Program-made: the position numbers and the translations under genes
The notes under the pieces: generated by a model
Told to the model about the DNA's origin: nothing
The model's database searches: none
The model's input: the letters and a program-made list of their open reading frames with translations, nothing else
Shown: positions 9,210 to 17,476 of the stretch, in pieces
Layout of the letters: each line of letters begins with the position of its first letter
Position numbering within the stretch: position 1 is the first letter of the stretch
NCBI RefSeq assembly: GCF_016765655.2
Contig: NZ_CP086106.1
Coordinates: 3,585,001-3,649,000 of the forward strand
DNA: 64,000 nt
From: Skermanella mucosa
Lineage (GTDB): Bacteria; Pseudomonadota; Alphaproteobacteria; Azospirillales; Azospirillaceae
Reading direction: 5' to 3'

Positions 9210-9247
9210 ATTGTTTCATTGACGCAGTGCACACCATCCCGCATTTT
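9210..9247 (+). promoter_or_regulatory. Candidate mcd promoter with ATTGTTTCA element
   Basis: ATTGTTTCA (9210-9218) directly abuts a TTGACG -35-like hexamer (9219-9224). After 17 nt comes CATTTT (9242-9247), a poor -10. The element extends to a match with the left arm upstream of ecm/ccr (ATTGTTTCA, any base, TGAC). Position next to the -35 is typical for an activator or an overlapping repressor. Confidence 0.35.
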
Positions 9248-9294
9248 GCAGGATAACACGCAGCCCGGCCTGCATTTAGTACACGGAGCCCATT

Positions 9295-10992
9295 ATGACC
9301 AGCGTCGCCGTCAAGCTCGATCCCGCCTCGTCCGCCGCCTTGCTGCTCGACGATCTGCTGCCGCTTTGCGCCGAGGCCCTGCCCGCCGCGGAACGGCTGG
9401 TGGAGAGTGCGCGGGCGTCGGTGCTGGGGATCGTGACCAGCCCCGGCGGCAAGATCGACGCCGACCTGCTGGAGGCGAACCAGACCGCGGCGCACGGCTA
9501 TGCCTGGATGGCAACCTATGTCGAGGGCCTGCGCCAGATGCTCGGCTGGGCGACCCGCCTGGACGCCGCCGGCGAGCTGGGAGAACTGGAGGCACTGATG
9601 CTCCAGGCGGCCTTCGGCGAGTATCTGGCGCAGCTGGTCGGCGGCGTGCCGCTGAGCCAGGTGGAGATCGTCCGCCCCGGCGACCTGGGCGTGCCCGCCG
9701 GAGCGCTCGCCGAGTACCGGACCGACGCCGTCGCGACCCTGATCGACCACGGCGCCGCGGCGCCGGTGCGGCTGCGAATCGCGGAGCTGGTCGCCGACCA
9801 CCATACCTTCGGCAAGCTGGCGCTGGAGGACGAGACGCTGGACATGGTGCGCGACCAGTTCAGCCGATTCGCGGCCGACATGGTCGTGCCCCACGCCCAC
9901 GGCTGGCACGAGCGCGACGAGCTGATCCCGCTGGAAGTGGTCGAGCAGATGGCCGAGCTGGGCGTGTTCGGCCTGACCGTGCCGGAGGAGTTCGGCGGCC
10001 TGGGCATGGGCAAGACCGCCATGTGCGTGGTGTCCGAAGTGCTGAGCCAGGCCTATATCGGCGTCGGCTCGCTGGGCACCCGGTCGGAGATCGCGGCCGA
10101 GCTGATCCGCCTGGGCGGCACCCAGGAGCAGAAAGAGAAATGGCTGCCCAAGCTGGCGAGCGGCGAGATCCTGCCGACCGCCGTCTTCACGGAGCCGAAC
10201 ACCGGGTCGGACCTGGGATCGCTCCGCACCCGCGCGGTGCGCGAGGGCGACACCTATAAGGTGATGGGCAACAAGACCTGGATCACCCACGCCGCCCGCA
10301 GCGACCTTATGACGCTGCTGGTCCGCACCGACCCCAACACCACCGACTACCGCGGCCTGTCGATGCTGCTGGCGGAGAAGCCGCGCGGCACCGTCGAGGA
10401 TCCGTTCCCAGCCGAGGGCATGACCGGCGGCGAGATCGAGGTGCTGGGCTACCGCGGCATGAAGGAGTACGAGATCGGCTTCGACGGCTTCGAGGTCCCG
10501 GCCGAGAACCTGCTGGGCGGCGTCGAGGGCCAGGGCTTCAAGCAGCTGATGGAAACCTTCGAGAGCGCCCGCATCCAGACCGCAGCGCGCGCCACCGGCG
10601 TCGCGCAGAACGCCATGGAGCTGGGGCTCCAGTACGCCACCGACCGGGTGCAGTTCGGCAAGCCGCTGATCAAGTTCCCCCGGGTCGCCGCCAAGATCGG
10701 CTGGATGGCGGTCGAGACCATGCTGGTCCGGCAGCTGACATACTTCGCCGCGCGCGAGAAGGACCAGGACCGCCGCTGCGACATCGAGGCCGGCATGGCG
10801 AAGCTGCTGGCCGCCCGCGTCGCCTGGTCCAACGCCGACAACGCCCTGCAGATCCACGGCGGCAACGGCTATGCGACCGAATACCAGATCAGCCGCGTGC
10901 TGTGCGACGCCCGCATCCTGAACATTTTCGAGGGTGCCGCGGAGATCCAGGCGCAGGTGATCGCGCGCGGCCTGCTCGGCCGGCGGAACTGA
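9295..10992 (+). CDS. mcd: (2S)-methylsuccinyl-CoA dehydrogenase
   Basis: Oxidises (2S)-methylsuccinyl-CoA to mesaconyl-CoA with FAD, the step after Ecm in the ethylmalonyl-CoA pathway, passing electrons to electron-transfer flavoprotein. At 565 residues it is about 170 longer than an ordinary acyl-CoA dehydrogenase; the extra N-terminal helical region is diagnostic of Mcd. The acyl-CoA dehydrogenase core starts near residue 180, with FTEPNTGSD and a C-terminal region NIFEGAAEIQAQ. The etfBA genes lie 1 kb downstream on the same strand. The ATG at 9295 is preceded by GGAGCCC. Confidence 0.94.
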   Translation: MTSVAVKLDPASSAALLLDDLLPLCAEALPAAERLVESARASVLGIVTSPGGKIDADLLEANQTAAHGYAWMATYVEGLRQMLGWATRLDAAGELGELEALMLQAAFGEYLAQLVGGVPLSQVEIVRPGDLGVPAGALAEYRTDAVATLIDHGAAAPVRLRIAELVADHHTFGKLALEDETLDMVRDQFSRFAADMVVPHAHGWHERDELIPLEVVEQMAELGVFGLTVPEEFGGLGMGKTAMCVVSEVLSQAYIGVGSLGTRSEIAAELIRLGGTQEQKEKWLPKLASGEILPTAVFTEPNTGSDLGSLRTRAVREGDTYKVMGNKTWITHAARSDLMTLLVRTDPNTTDYRGLSMLLAEKPRGTVEDPFPAEGMTGGEIEVLGYRGMKEYEIGFDGFEVPAENLLGGVEGQGFKQLMETFESARIQTAARATGVAQNAMELGLQYATDRVQFGKPLIKFPRVAAKIGWMAVETMLVRQLTYFAAREKDQDRRCDIEAGMAKLLAARVAWSNADNALQIHGGNGYATEYQISRVLCDARILNIFEGAAEIQAQVIARGLLGRRN

Positions 10993-11059
10993 CGGACGGA
11001 ACGGCGGCACGGCCGAAACGGGGCTGTGCGGCGGGACGGCGGCACACTATATCCAGGGG

Positions 11060-11257
11060 ATGAGCGGAATTCTGACATTTCTCCTGGTCGTGGCGATGCT
11101 CGCCGTCCTTGGCGCGCTGTTCGTCGGTCTGTTCGCCATGGTCCGTGGCGGCGAGTTCAACGACAAGTACGGCAACCGCATGATGCGGCTGCGCGTGATC
11201 CTCCAGGGGGTCGCCCTGGTGCTTTTCGTCCTCGCCGTCATTGCTTCCTCGGCCTGA
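11060..11257 (+). CDS. Twin-transmembrane HIG1-domain protein
   Basis: A 65-residue inner-membrane protein with two hydrophobic helices (about residues 4-27 and 45-63) separated by a short polar loop, RGGEFNDKYGNRMMRLRV. This matches the HIG1-type twin-TM family found beside the cobalamin adenosyltransferase gene in many alphaproteobacteria. Eukaryotic HIG1 proteins associate with respiratory supercomplexes; a comparable bacterial role is only an inference. It lies 50 nt before the adenosyltransferase gene, probably in one transcript. Confidence 0.8.
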   Translation: MSGILTFLLVVAMLAVLGALFVGLFAMVRGGEFNDKYGNRMMRLRVILQGVALVLFVLAVIASSA

Positions 11258-11306
11258 GCCCGCGCGAAGCAAGACAAGAACAACCGATACCAGGAGGGCA
11301 CCCCGC

Positions 11307-11876
11307 ATGGTGCAGCTGACGCGGATCTATACCCGGGGCGGCGACAAGGGAGAAACCTCGCTCGGCGACGGCAAGCGCGTCGCCAAGCACGACCTGCGCG
11401 TCGCGTCCTACGGCACGGTCGATGAAGTGAACAGCGTGATCGGCCTGGCACGCCTGTCCACCGCGGCCGATCCCGGGATCGACGCCATGCTGTCGCGGAT
11501 CCAGAACGACCTGTTCGACCTGGGCGCCGACCTGTGCACGCCCGAGCAGGACAACCCGCCCTACCCGCCGCTCCGCATCGCCGATGCGCAGGTGGAGCGC
11601 CTGGAGCGCGAAATCGACGCCATGAACGCGGAGCTCAGCCCGCTCAAGAGTTTCGTCCTGCCCGGCGGAACCCCCGCCGCGGCCCACCTGCATCTCGCCC
11701 GCACCGTGGCGCGGCGGGCCGAGCGGCTGATGACGGAACTGGCCGGGCACGAGCCCGTGGGCGGGCCGGCGCTGAGATTCATCAACCGGCTGTCGGATCA
11801 TCTGTTCGTCCTCAGCCGTTATGTGAACGACAAAGGCGCGCTCGACGTGCTGTGGGTGCCCGGCGCCAACCGCTGA
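11307..11876 (+). CDS. pduO: PduO-type cob(I)alamin adenosyltransferase
   Basis: Transfers the adenosyl group of ATP to cob(I)alamin, making the coenzyme for Ecm and NrdJ in this window. The 189-residue protein has the N-terminal ATP-binding motif TRGGDKGETSLGDGKRV (residues 8-24), the SYGTVDEVNS segment, and the C-terminal RTVARRAERL helix typical of the PduO family. The ATG at 11307 follows AGGAGGGCA and is preferred to an in-frame upstream codon. The neighbourhood next to mcd and near ecm fits a dedicated cofactor supply. Confidence 0.92.
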   Translation: MVQLTRIYTRGGDKGETSLGDGKRVAKHDLRVASYGTVDEVNSVIGLARLSTAADPGIDAMLSRIQNDLFDLGADLCTPEQDNPPYPPLRIADAQVERLEREIDAMNAELSPLKSFVLPGGTPAAAHLHLARTVARRAERLMTELAGHEPVGGPALRFINRLSDHLFVLSRYVNDKGALDVLWVPGANR

Positions 11877-11927
11877 TAGGCCCTGGAGGCCGGCGCCGCC
11901 GTGTCATGCTTCGGCCATGCCTTCAGA

Positions 11928-11956
11928 TTGACACGGTTGATGCCAAATCCTATGGT
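11928..11956 (+). promoter_or_regulatory. Sigma70-type promoter for etfBA
   Basis: TTGACA (11928-11933) is a perfect -35 and, after 17 nt, TATGGT (11951-11956) is a fair -10. The expected transcript start near 11963 leaves an 85-nt leader, which contains a 7-bp hairpin (11992-11998 with 12007-12013). Confidence 0.55.
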
Positions 11957-12047
11957 TCGCCACCGCTCGCGGTGTATTTTGTGCACTGCGGTCATGCCGT
12001 CGCGCGGGCATGAGCCACTGTCGTGTACCGATAACTAAGGATTTGAA

Positions 12048-12797
12048 ATGAAAGTCCTCGTCCCGGTTAAGCGGGTGGTCGACTACAACGTGAAGATCCG
12101 CGTCAAAGCGGACGGCTCGGGAGTCGAGACTGCCAACGTTAAGATGTCGATGAACCCGTTTGATGAAATCGCGGTTGAAGAAGCGGTTCGTCTCAAGGAA
12201 TCGAAGGCGGCGACCGAAGTGATCGCCGTCAGCCTGGGTGTCCAAGCCTGCCAGGAAACCCTGCGCACCGCGCTCGCGATGGGGGCCGACCGGGCCGTCC
12301 ATGTGCTGACCGATGCCGACCTGCAGCCGCTGGCCGTCGCCAAGGCGCTCAAGGCCGTGGTCGAGAAGGAACAGCCGCAGCTCGTCATCATGGGCAAGCA
12401 GGCGATCGACGACGACGCCAACCAGACCGGCCAGATGCTGGCCGCCCTGCTCGGCTGGGCCCAGGGGACCTTCGCGTCCAAGGTGGTGCCCGGCGGCGAG
12501 ACCGTGACCGTGACCCGCGAAGTGGACGGCGGCCTGGAGACGGTCGAGCTGAAGCTGCCGGCCGTGGTGACGACCGACCTGCGCCTCAACGAGCCGCGCT
12601 ACGCGTCGCTGCCGAACATCATGAAGGCGAAGAAGAAGCCGATCGAGACGGTTTCGCCGGCCGATCTCGGCGTCGATCCCGCACCCCGCCTGAAGACCCT
12701 GAAGGTCGTCGAGCCGCCCAAGCGCTCCGCCGGCATCAAGGTCAAGACGGTGCAGGAACTGGTCGACAAGCTGAAGAACGAAGCCAAGGTGATCTGA
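12048..12797 (+). CDS. etfB: Electron transfer flavoprotein, beta subunit
   Basis: The AMP-binding subunit of the soluble EtfAB heterodimer, which carries electrons from acyl-CoA dehydrogenases to ETF:quinone oxidoreductase. The 249-residue protein starts [17 protein letters not shown] and contains [14 protein letters not shown] and the signature region [25 protein letters not shown]. etfA follows after a single base. Its closeness to mcd suggests Mcd is one of its electron donors. Confidence 0.96.
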   Translation: MKVLVPVKRVVDYNVKIRVKADGSGVETANVKMSMNPFDEIAVEEAVRLKESKAATEVIAVSLGVQACQETLRTALAMGADRAVHVLTDADLQPLAVAKALKAVVEKEQPQLVIMGKQAIDDDANQTGQMLAALLGWAQGTFASKVVPGGETVTVTREVDGGLETVELKLPAVVTTDLRLNEPRYASLPNIMKAKKKPIETVSPADLGVDPAPRLKTLKVVEPPKRSAGIKVKTVQELVDKLKNEAKVI

Positions 12798-12798
12798 T

Positions 12799-13740
12799 AT
12801 GAGCGTCCTCGTCATCGCGGAAAACGCCGAAGGCGCGATCAAGCCCGCCACCCTGAACACCGTCACCGCCGCCGCCAAGCTGGGCGGCGACGTCCATGTC
12901 CTGGTCGCAGGCGCCAACGCCAAGGGCGCCGCCGAAGCGGCGGCCCGGATCGCGGGCGTGTCGAAGGTGCTGGTCGCCGACGCCGAGCCCTACGCCCACG
13001 GGCTGGCCGAGAACGTCGCCCCGCTGATCGTCGATCTGGCCAAGGGTTACAGCCACGTGCTGGCCCCGGCGACCAGCTTCGGCAAGAACGTCATGCCGCG
13101 GGTCGCAGCCCTGCTCGACGTGGCCCAGATCTCGGAGATCGTGGGCGTCCACGACGCCGACACGTTCGACCGGCCGATCTATGCCGGCAATGCCATCGCC
13201 ACCGTCCAGTCGTCCGACCCGATCAAGATCATCACCGTGCGCGGCACGGCCTTCGACGCGGCGGCCGCCGAGGGCGGCAGCGCCACGGTCGAGGATGCGG
13301 CGACCGGTGCGGATGCCGGCCTGTCCAAGTTCGTCGGACAGGAGCTGTCCAAGTCGGAGCGGCCGGAGCTGACCAGCGCCAAGGCCATCGTGTCGGGCGG
13401 CCGGGGCATGCAGTCCGGCGAGAACTTCCATATGCTGGAGACACTGGCCGACAAGCTGGGCGCCGCGGTCGGCGCGAGCCGTGCGGCGGTGGACGCCGGC
13501 TATGTCCCCAACGACTACCAGGTCGGTCAGACCGGCAAGATCGTGGCACCCGAGCTCTACATTGCGGTCGGCATTTCCGGTGCGATCCAGCACCTGGCCG
13601 GGATGAAGGACTCCAAGGTCATCGTGGCCATAAATAAAGATGAGGAAGCGCCGATTTTCCAGGTCGCCGATTACGGCCTCGTGGGGGACCTGTTCAAGGT
13701 CGTTCCCGAGCTGACGGAGGAACTGGACAAGGTGCGATAA
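12799..13740 (+). CDS. etfA: Electron transfer flavoprotein, alpha subunit
   Basis: The FAD-binding subunit of EtfAB, 313 residues. The C-terminal FAD domain is recognisable from [52 protein letters not shown] and [20 protein letters not shown]. The N-terminal domain starts [18 protein letters not shown], typical of EtfA. It is one base downstream of etfB and 33 nt upstream of hbd, so the three genes are probably one operon. Confidence 0.96.
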   Translation: MSVLVIAENAEGAIKPATLNTVTAAAKLGGDVHVLVAGANAKGAAEAAARIAGVSKVLVADAEPYAHGLAENVAPLIVDLAKGYSHVLAPATSFGKNVMPRVAALLDVAQISEIVGVHDADTFDRPIYAGNAIATVQSSDPIKIITVRGTAFDAAAAEGGSATVEDAATGADAGLSKFVGQELSKSERPELTSAKAIVSGGRGMQSGENFHMLETLADKLGAAVGASRAAVDAGYVPNDYQVGQTGKIVAPELYIAVGISGAIQHLAGMKDSKVIVAINKDEEAPIFQVADYGLVGDLFKVVPELTEELDKVR

Positions 13741-13773
13741 CCCCTTCCTCCAACGTCGCCGCAAGGAACATAA

Positions 13774-14646
13774 ATGATTCAGAAGATCGGTGTCATCGGG
13801 GCCGGGCAGATGGGTGCGGGTATCGCCCATGTCTGCGCAGTGTCAGGCTTCGACGTCAAGCTGTCCGATATCAGTGCCGATGCGCTGAACAAGGCGGTGA
13901 AAAATATCGACAGGAACCTGGAACGTCAGGTCGCCAAGGGCAAGGTGAGCGAGGCCGACCGGCACACGGCCATCGAGCGCATCACCACCGGCACCGATCT
14001 GGCGATGTTCGGGGACTGCGACCTCGTCATCGAGGCGGCGACGGAAGCCGAGGAAGTCAAACGGGAAATCTTCAAGCGTCTGGTCCCCAACCTGAAGGCC
14101 GACGCGCTGATCGCGAGCAACACATCGTCGATCTCGATCACGCGGCTGGCCGCGGTGACCGACCGGCCGGCCAAGTTCATGGGCATGCATTTCATGAACC
14201 CGGTGCCGGTGATGCAGCTCGTGGAGCTGATCCGCGGCATCGCGACCGACGAGGAGACGTTCCAGGCGGTCAGGGACCTGACGCTGAAGCTGGGCAAGAA
14301 GGCCGCCGTGGCGGAAGACTTCCCGGCCTTCATCGTCAACCGCATCCTGCTGCCGATGATCAACGAGGCCGTCTACACCCTCTACGAGGGCGTCGGCTCG
14401 GTCGAGGCGATCGACACCGCGCTGAAGCTGGGCGCCAACCACCCGATGGGTCCGCTGGAGCTGGCGGACTTCATCGGCCTGGATACCTGCCTGGCGATCA
14501 TGCACGTGCTCTATGACGGCCTCGCCGACAGCAAGTACCGGCCCTGCCCGCTGCTGGTGAAGTATGTCGAGGCCGGCTGGGTCGGGCGCAAGGCTGGCCG
14601 CGGCTTCTACGACTACAGCAAGGAAGTGCCGGTTCCGACGCGCTGA
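13774..14646 (+). CDS. hbd: 3-hydroxybutyryl-CoA dehydrogenase
   Basis: Interconverts acetoacetyl-CoA and 3-hydroxybutyryl-CoA with NAD(P)H. In this setting it can feed crotonyl-CoA formation for Ccr or act in butyrate and polyhydroxybutyrate metabolism. The 290-residue protein has the Rossmann motif GAGQMGAG (residues 9-16), the catalytic Ser region ASNTSSIS and the catalytic His in GMHFMNPVPVM. The C-terminal dimerisation domain carries NHPMGPLELADFIGLD. It is last in the etfBA operon and is followed by an intrinsic terminator. Confidence 0.95.
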   Translation: MIQKIGVIGAGQMGAGIAHVCAVSGFDVKLSDISADALNKAVKNIDRNLERQVAKGKVSEADRHTAIERITTGTDLAMFGDCDLVIEAATEAEEVKREIFKRLVPNLKADALIASNTSSISITRLAAVTDRPAKFMGMHFMNPVPVMQLVELIRGIATDEETFQAVRDLTLKLGKKAAVAEDFPAFIVNRILLPMINEAVYTLYEGVGSVEAIDTALKLGANHPMGPLELADFIGLDTCLAIMHVLYDGLADSKYRPCPLLVKYVEAGWVGRKAGRGFYDYSKEVPVPTR

Positions 14647-14675
14647 GCGCCGATCTCTATTCACGGCAGACCGAC

Positions 14676-14710
14676 AAGGGACCCGCTGACCGGCGGGTCC
14701 CTTGATTTTT
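14676..14710 (+). terminator. Intrinsic terminator after hbd
   Basis: An 11-bp perfect stem (14676-14686 with 14693-14703), 6-nt loop, then GATTTTT. It should end the etfBA-hbd transcript; it also lies just past the 3' end of the minus-strand ccdB remnant. Confidence 0.88.
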
Positions 14711-14711
14711 G

Positions 14712-14967
14712 TCAGAGGTCGCCGGTCAGGATATCGATAGCGGTCCTGACGGCGAGCCTGTGATCGGCGAGGCTTGCCACGACAGGCCCGATTTCCGCGG
14801 TCGAGATGCCGGCGATCTACGGCGTCATCATGACGACCGGTTCATCCAGGATCTCGAACACGGGCATCAGACGGGCTATCACCGTCCCGACAGCGCCGAC
14901 CCGGACCAGAGGCACGACGACCCCGGACCGTTGAACCTGGACGAAGTCGCTTTGACCGACCAACACG
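14712..14967 (-). pseudogene. ccdB: Decayed ccdB toxin gene
   Basis: Directly after the ccdA stop, a frame reads SGVVVPLVRVG, then RLMPVFEILDEPVVMMTP, an in-frame TAG, and then IAGISTAEIGPVVASLADH to TGA at 14712. These are the conserved core and C-terminus of CcdB gyrase toxins. The start codon and roughly the first 15 residues are missing, and the TAG replaces a sense codon after MMTP. The toxin is therefore almost certainly inactive. The 320 nt between hbd and ccdA hold only this remnant and the hbd terminator. Confidence 0.8.
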
Positions 14968-15204
14968 TCAGAAAAGCCGCCTTCCGGCGTTGAAATTTCC
15001 GTGCGCTTCGACGAACCTGTCATAGTCCCCGAAGGCTTGGCGGTTCTCCGCGATCCAGCATTTCCGTCGGGCCGCCGCGACCGCGTTCTCCAGCGCCTCT
15101 TCGAAGACTTCGGACAGGTCGATGCCGAGTGACTTGGCTTCCGCGACCAACTCGGCCCGAGCCGAGACATTGGTTGTCTTCCGCAATGCCGTTCCCCGCG
15201 CCAT
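14968..15204 (-). CDS. ccdA: CcdA-family antitoxin, orphaned
   Basis: A 78-residue antitoxin of the CcdA family. The N-terminal half (MARGTALRKTTNVSARAELV) is the ribbon-helix-helix DNA-binding part. The C-terminal half (CWIAENRQAFGDYDRFVEAH, then GNFNAGRRLF) is the toxin-binding tail. The ATG at 15204 is preceded by TAAGGTTGAAC and is preferred to an ATG nine codons upstream. The partner toxin gene next to it is broken, so this gene may survive as an autoregulator or by immunity to related toxins. Confidence 0.82.
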   Translation of the reverse strand: MARGTALRKTTNVSARAELVAEAKSLGIDLSEVFEEALENAVAAARRKCWIAENRQAFGDYDRFVEAHGNFNAGRRLF

Positions 15205-15356
15205 GTTCAACCTTACCAAGGTACTGCGCACAGATCATGCGCATGAAGCGCGTTCTGTCAAAGCACCTGCCTTTCCTTCCGGAAGCATGCCGCCATGTTC
15301 CTGTGACGGAAAGGCTTTCCATTCAGGGACCATCCCGTAACGGCGAGGGAGCATGA

Positions 15357-15707
15357 ATGTCGTTCAGCGATGAAGAGAAGGCGAAGATCCGCACCGAGTA
15401 CCGCGACGCCGTCAATATGACGCAGAAAGAACTGGAGCGCTGGCTGGAAACGGAGGAAAGCAAGGGTGTCGGCTTTACCCGCGACGGCGAGGACGAATCG
15501 GTCGGCCACCACTCCGGCCGCCGCATCGTGGAGATCGCCGGCACGAAGCAGGGCGACCTGACGGACGACGATCATGCCCACATGAGAAAGGTCGTGGCCT
15601 ATGTCCATCGGCACTGCGCGCAGGGTCCGTCCCATGACGTGGAGACGTCCCGCTGGCGCTACAGCCTGATGAACTGGGGCCACGACCCCCTCAGGAAGAG
15701 CGGCTGA
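15357..15707 (+). CDS. DUF3140-family protein
   Basis: A 116-residue soluble, charged protein resembling the DUF3140 family, whose function is unknown. Recognisable parts are NMTQKELERWLETEESKGVG, the HHSGRRIVEI segment and the C-terminal SRWRYSLMNWGHDPLR. The ELERWL and DDDHAHMRKVVAYVHRH regions suggest helices. The start at 15357 is chosen over an ATG 4 nt upstream in another frame; GAGGGAGC is the ribosome site. It stands alone, convergent with the hydrolase gene 6 nt away. Confidence 0.75.
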   Translation: MSFSDEEKAKIRTEYRDAVNMTQKELERWLETEESKGVGFTRDGEDESVGHHSGRRIVEIAGTKQGDLTDDDHAHMRKVVAYVHRHCAQGPSHDVETSRWRYSLMNWGHDPLRKSG

Positions 15708-15713
15708 GAACCT

Positions 15714-16721
15714 TTAGGAATGCGCGGCCACACCGGGAGCCGCCTGGACGGCGACCCGGTTGCCGCGTGCCGTCTGCTCGATCGCGTCGGCGACCTCGTC
15801 GGGTACCGCATAGTGGACCATGTGGCCGGCCCCTGGAACAAGGTGGAGGTCGCTGCCGGGGATAGTCTCGTGCAGCCAGACCGCGTGGGTCTCGTGGTCG
15901 ACCACCAGGTCCTCGGTACCGGCGAAGATCGTCACCGGAATGCGCAGGTCGCGGACGCGCTCCTCCATCCCGTACACGGCCGGCACCATGGTCACCGCAT
16001 CCTGCGATTCGGCCCGGATCTGCCCCGGACGGACGGGAAAGACTCGGGGGAATTCGCGGTTGAAAAGCTCGGGCACCGGCAGCGGGGCGAACATTCCCTT
16101 CAAGGTCGGCGTCATCAGCGCCGATCCCACGAGAGGCGACAGGGTATAGCGCAGCACGTCGCCGAAAACGGGCACGGCGGGTGCGGCGACCAGCGGCACG
16201 TCGGCCCGGACGGTCGGCTGGTAGTAGCCCGCCAGCAGGACAAGACCGCTCACCATGTCCGGGTGGCTCAGCGCGAGTTCCAGGGCGACGAGCGTGCCCC
16301 AGGAATGGCCGACCACGACGGCATGGTCGATGCCGAGTTGGGCGAGGGCATCGCGCAGCAGGTCCGCCTGCTCCCGCGCCGTCCACATCGACCCGTGCGG
16401 CCGGTCGCTGTAGCCGAAGCCCGGACGGTCGATGGCGATGACCCGGTGACGCGCTGCCAATCGGTGGAACACGCCGCTCCAGACATAGTCCTCGGCGGTG
16501 ACGACGTTGCCGTGGAGCAGGACGACCGGCGTGCCCTCGCCCCGCTCGATATAGTGGAGGCGCACACCGTCGACGTTCACGAAATGTCCGGAAGGGGGAT
16601 GCTCGCGCTCCGCCTTGCGCGTCCGCCATGTGTTGTAGAGCGCCGCGGCGGCCAGGGCCGCCGCCGACGCGGCGAGGATCGTTCCGGTTCGCGAAGCCCG
16701 GGGTGGTCGATAGCCGTACAC
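15714..16721 (-). CDS. Membrane-anchored alpha/beta hydrolase
   Basis: A 335-residue serine hydrolase of unknown substrate. The nucleophile elbow GHSWG is at residues 138-142 (Ser140), the oxyanion HGN at 70-72, and the catalytic His lies in GAGHMVHY near the C-terminus, with an Asp in FAGTEDLVVDHE before it. One hydrophobic segment (about 12-30) anchors it in the membrane or serves as a signal, so the catalytic domain is probably periplasmic. It resembles haloalkane dehalogenase or epoxide hydrolase relatives in fold, but I would not name a reaction. Confidence 0.85.
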   Translation of the reverse strand: MYGYRPPRASRTGTILAASAAALAAAALYNTWRTRKAEREHPPSGHFVNVDGVRLHYIERGEGTPVVLLHGNVVTAEDYVWSGVFHRLAARHRVIAIDRPGFGYSDRPHGSMWTAREQADLLRDALAQLGIDHAVVVGHSWGTLVALELALSHPDMVSGLVLLAGYYQPTVRADVPLVAAPAVPVFGDVLRYTLSPLVGSALMTPTLKGMFAPLPVPELFNREFPRVFPVRPGQIRAESQDAVTMVPAVYGMEERVRDLRIPVTIFAGTEDLVVDHETHAVWLHETIPGSDLHLVPGAGHMVHYAVPDEVADAIEQTARGNRVAVQAAPGVAAHS

Positions 16722-16815
16722 TGAATCCTCCGGAATGGTCCGTGGCCGCGGGGCATCGCATGCACCGCGGCATTCATGATTCAGGGAACCGGGTGGCCTG
16801 GGGAATGTTCCGGGG

Positions 16816-17415
16816 TCACCCGCCGGTCTTCATCATCCTGGGCGGCCGCACGCCCTCGTCGATGTAGTGACGGAGCAGCCCGACGGCCTCCTCGCTGTCC
16901 CACTCCGCATCGCCTTCAAGACGGCCGAGCTCGAAACCGTCCCGATCGATCACAAGGGTGGTCGGCAGGCCGCGGGGTTTCAGCGTGCCCATGGCGGCGC
17001 TCTGGGGGTCCAGGTACATGGACAGGTTCCGGATGCCGACGCGGTCGAAGAACGGCTGGACCATGTTCCTGCCGCCCCGGTCGAGGGACAGGGCCACCAC
17101 CTCGAAATCCTCCCCGCCCAGCTTGCCTTGCAGGGCGTCCAGGGACGGCATCTCCCGCACGCAGGGGGCGCACCATGTCGCCCAGAGGTTCAGCAGGACG
17201 ACCTTGCCCTTGAAGTCGGACAGATCGCCGCGGGCGCCGTCCGCAGTGATGAAGCTCAGCTCCGGCACCGGCCGGGGCTGGTCCGCCGGCTTGAACTTTT
17301 TCATGGTGCCTTCGAGCGGCGGACGGGCCGCGTTCGCCTGCCCCGCGTCGCTCGCGACCCACCATCCGGCGGCGCAGACGATGCCGAGCATTGCGGCGGC
17401 GATTAAATTACGCAT
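16816..17415 (-). CDS. TlpA-type thiol:disulfide reductase
   Basis: A 199-residue thioredoxin-fold protein with an N-terminal hydrophobic anchor (about residues 3-22) and the redox motif WCAPC at 81-85. [13 protein letters not shown] contains the cis-Pro loop. It should act in the periplasm as a reductant, for example for cytochrome c maturation or copper-site assembly. Longer in-frame starts exist, but the ATG at 17415 has a strong site (AAGGTGG, 5-nt spacing) and gives a clean signal anchor. It is divergent from argH with a 61-nt gap. Confidence 0.88.
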   Translation of the reverse strand: MRNLIAAAMLGIVCAAGWWVASDAGQANAARPPLEGTMKKFKPADQPRPVPELSFITADGARGDLSDFKGKVVLLNLWATWCAPCVREMPSLDALQGKLGGEDFEVVALSLDRGGRNMVQPFFDRVGIRNLSMYLDPQSAAMGTLKPRGLPTTLVIDRDGFELGRLEGDAEWDSEEAVGLLRHYIDEGVRPPRMMKTGG

Positions 17416-17476
17416 ACTGACCACCTTTTTCATATCCCGTCCCGTAGCTTCCCTGGCCCCGAACAAACCGCATCCC

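Noticed and set aside
9184-11010. Minus-strand frame extending the beta-glucosidase upstream across mcd
   Set aside because: The region is the antisense of mcd. The Tat signal at 9183 marks the true start.
11877-12047. Cobalamin riboswitch before etfB, suggested by GAGCCACTG
   Set aside because: The GCCACTG is isolated, upstream conserved boxes are missing and the leader is about 85 nt; the gene is not a B12 gene.
14712-14967. Functional ccdB from the GTG near 14964
   Set aside because: The in-frame TAG after MMTP would still remove the C-terminal helix needed for gyrase poisoning.
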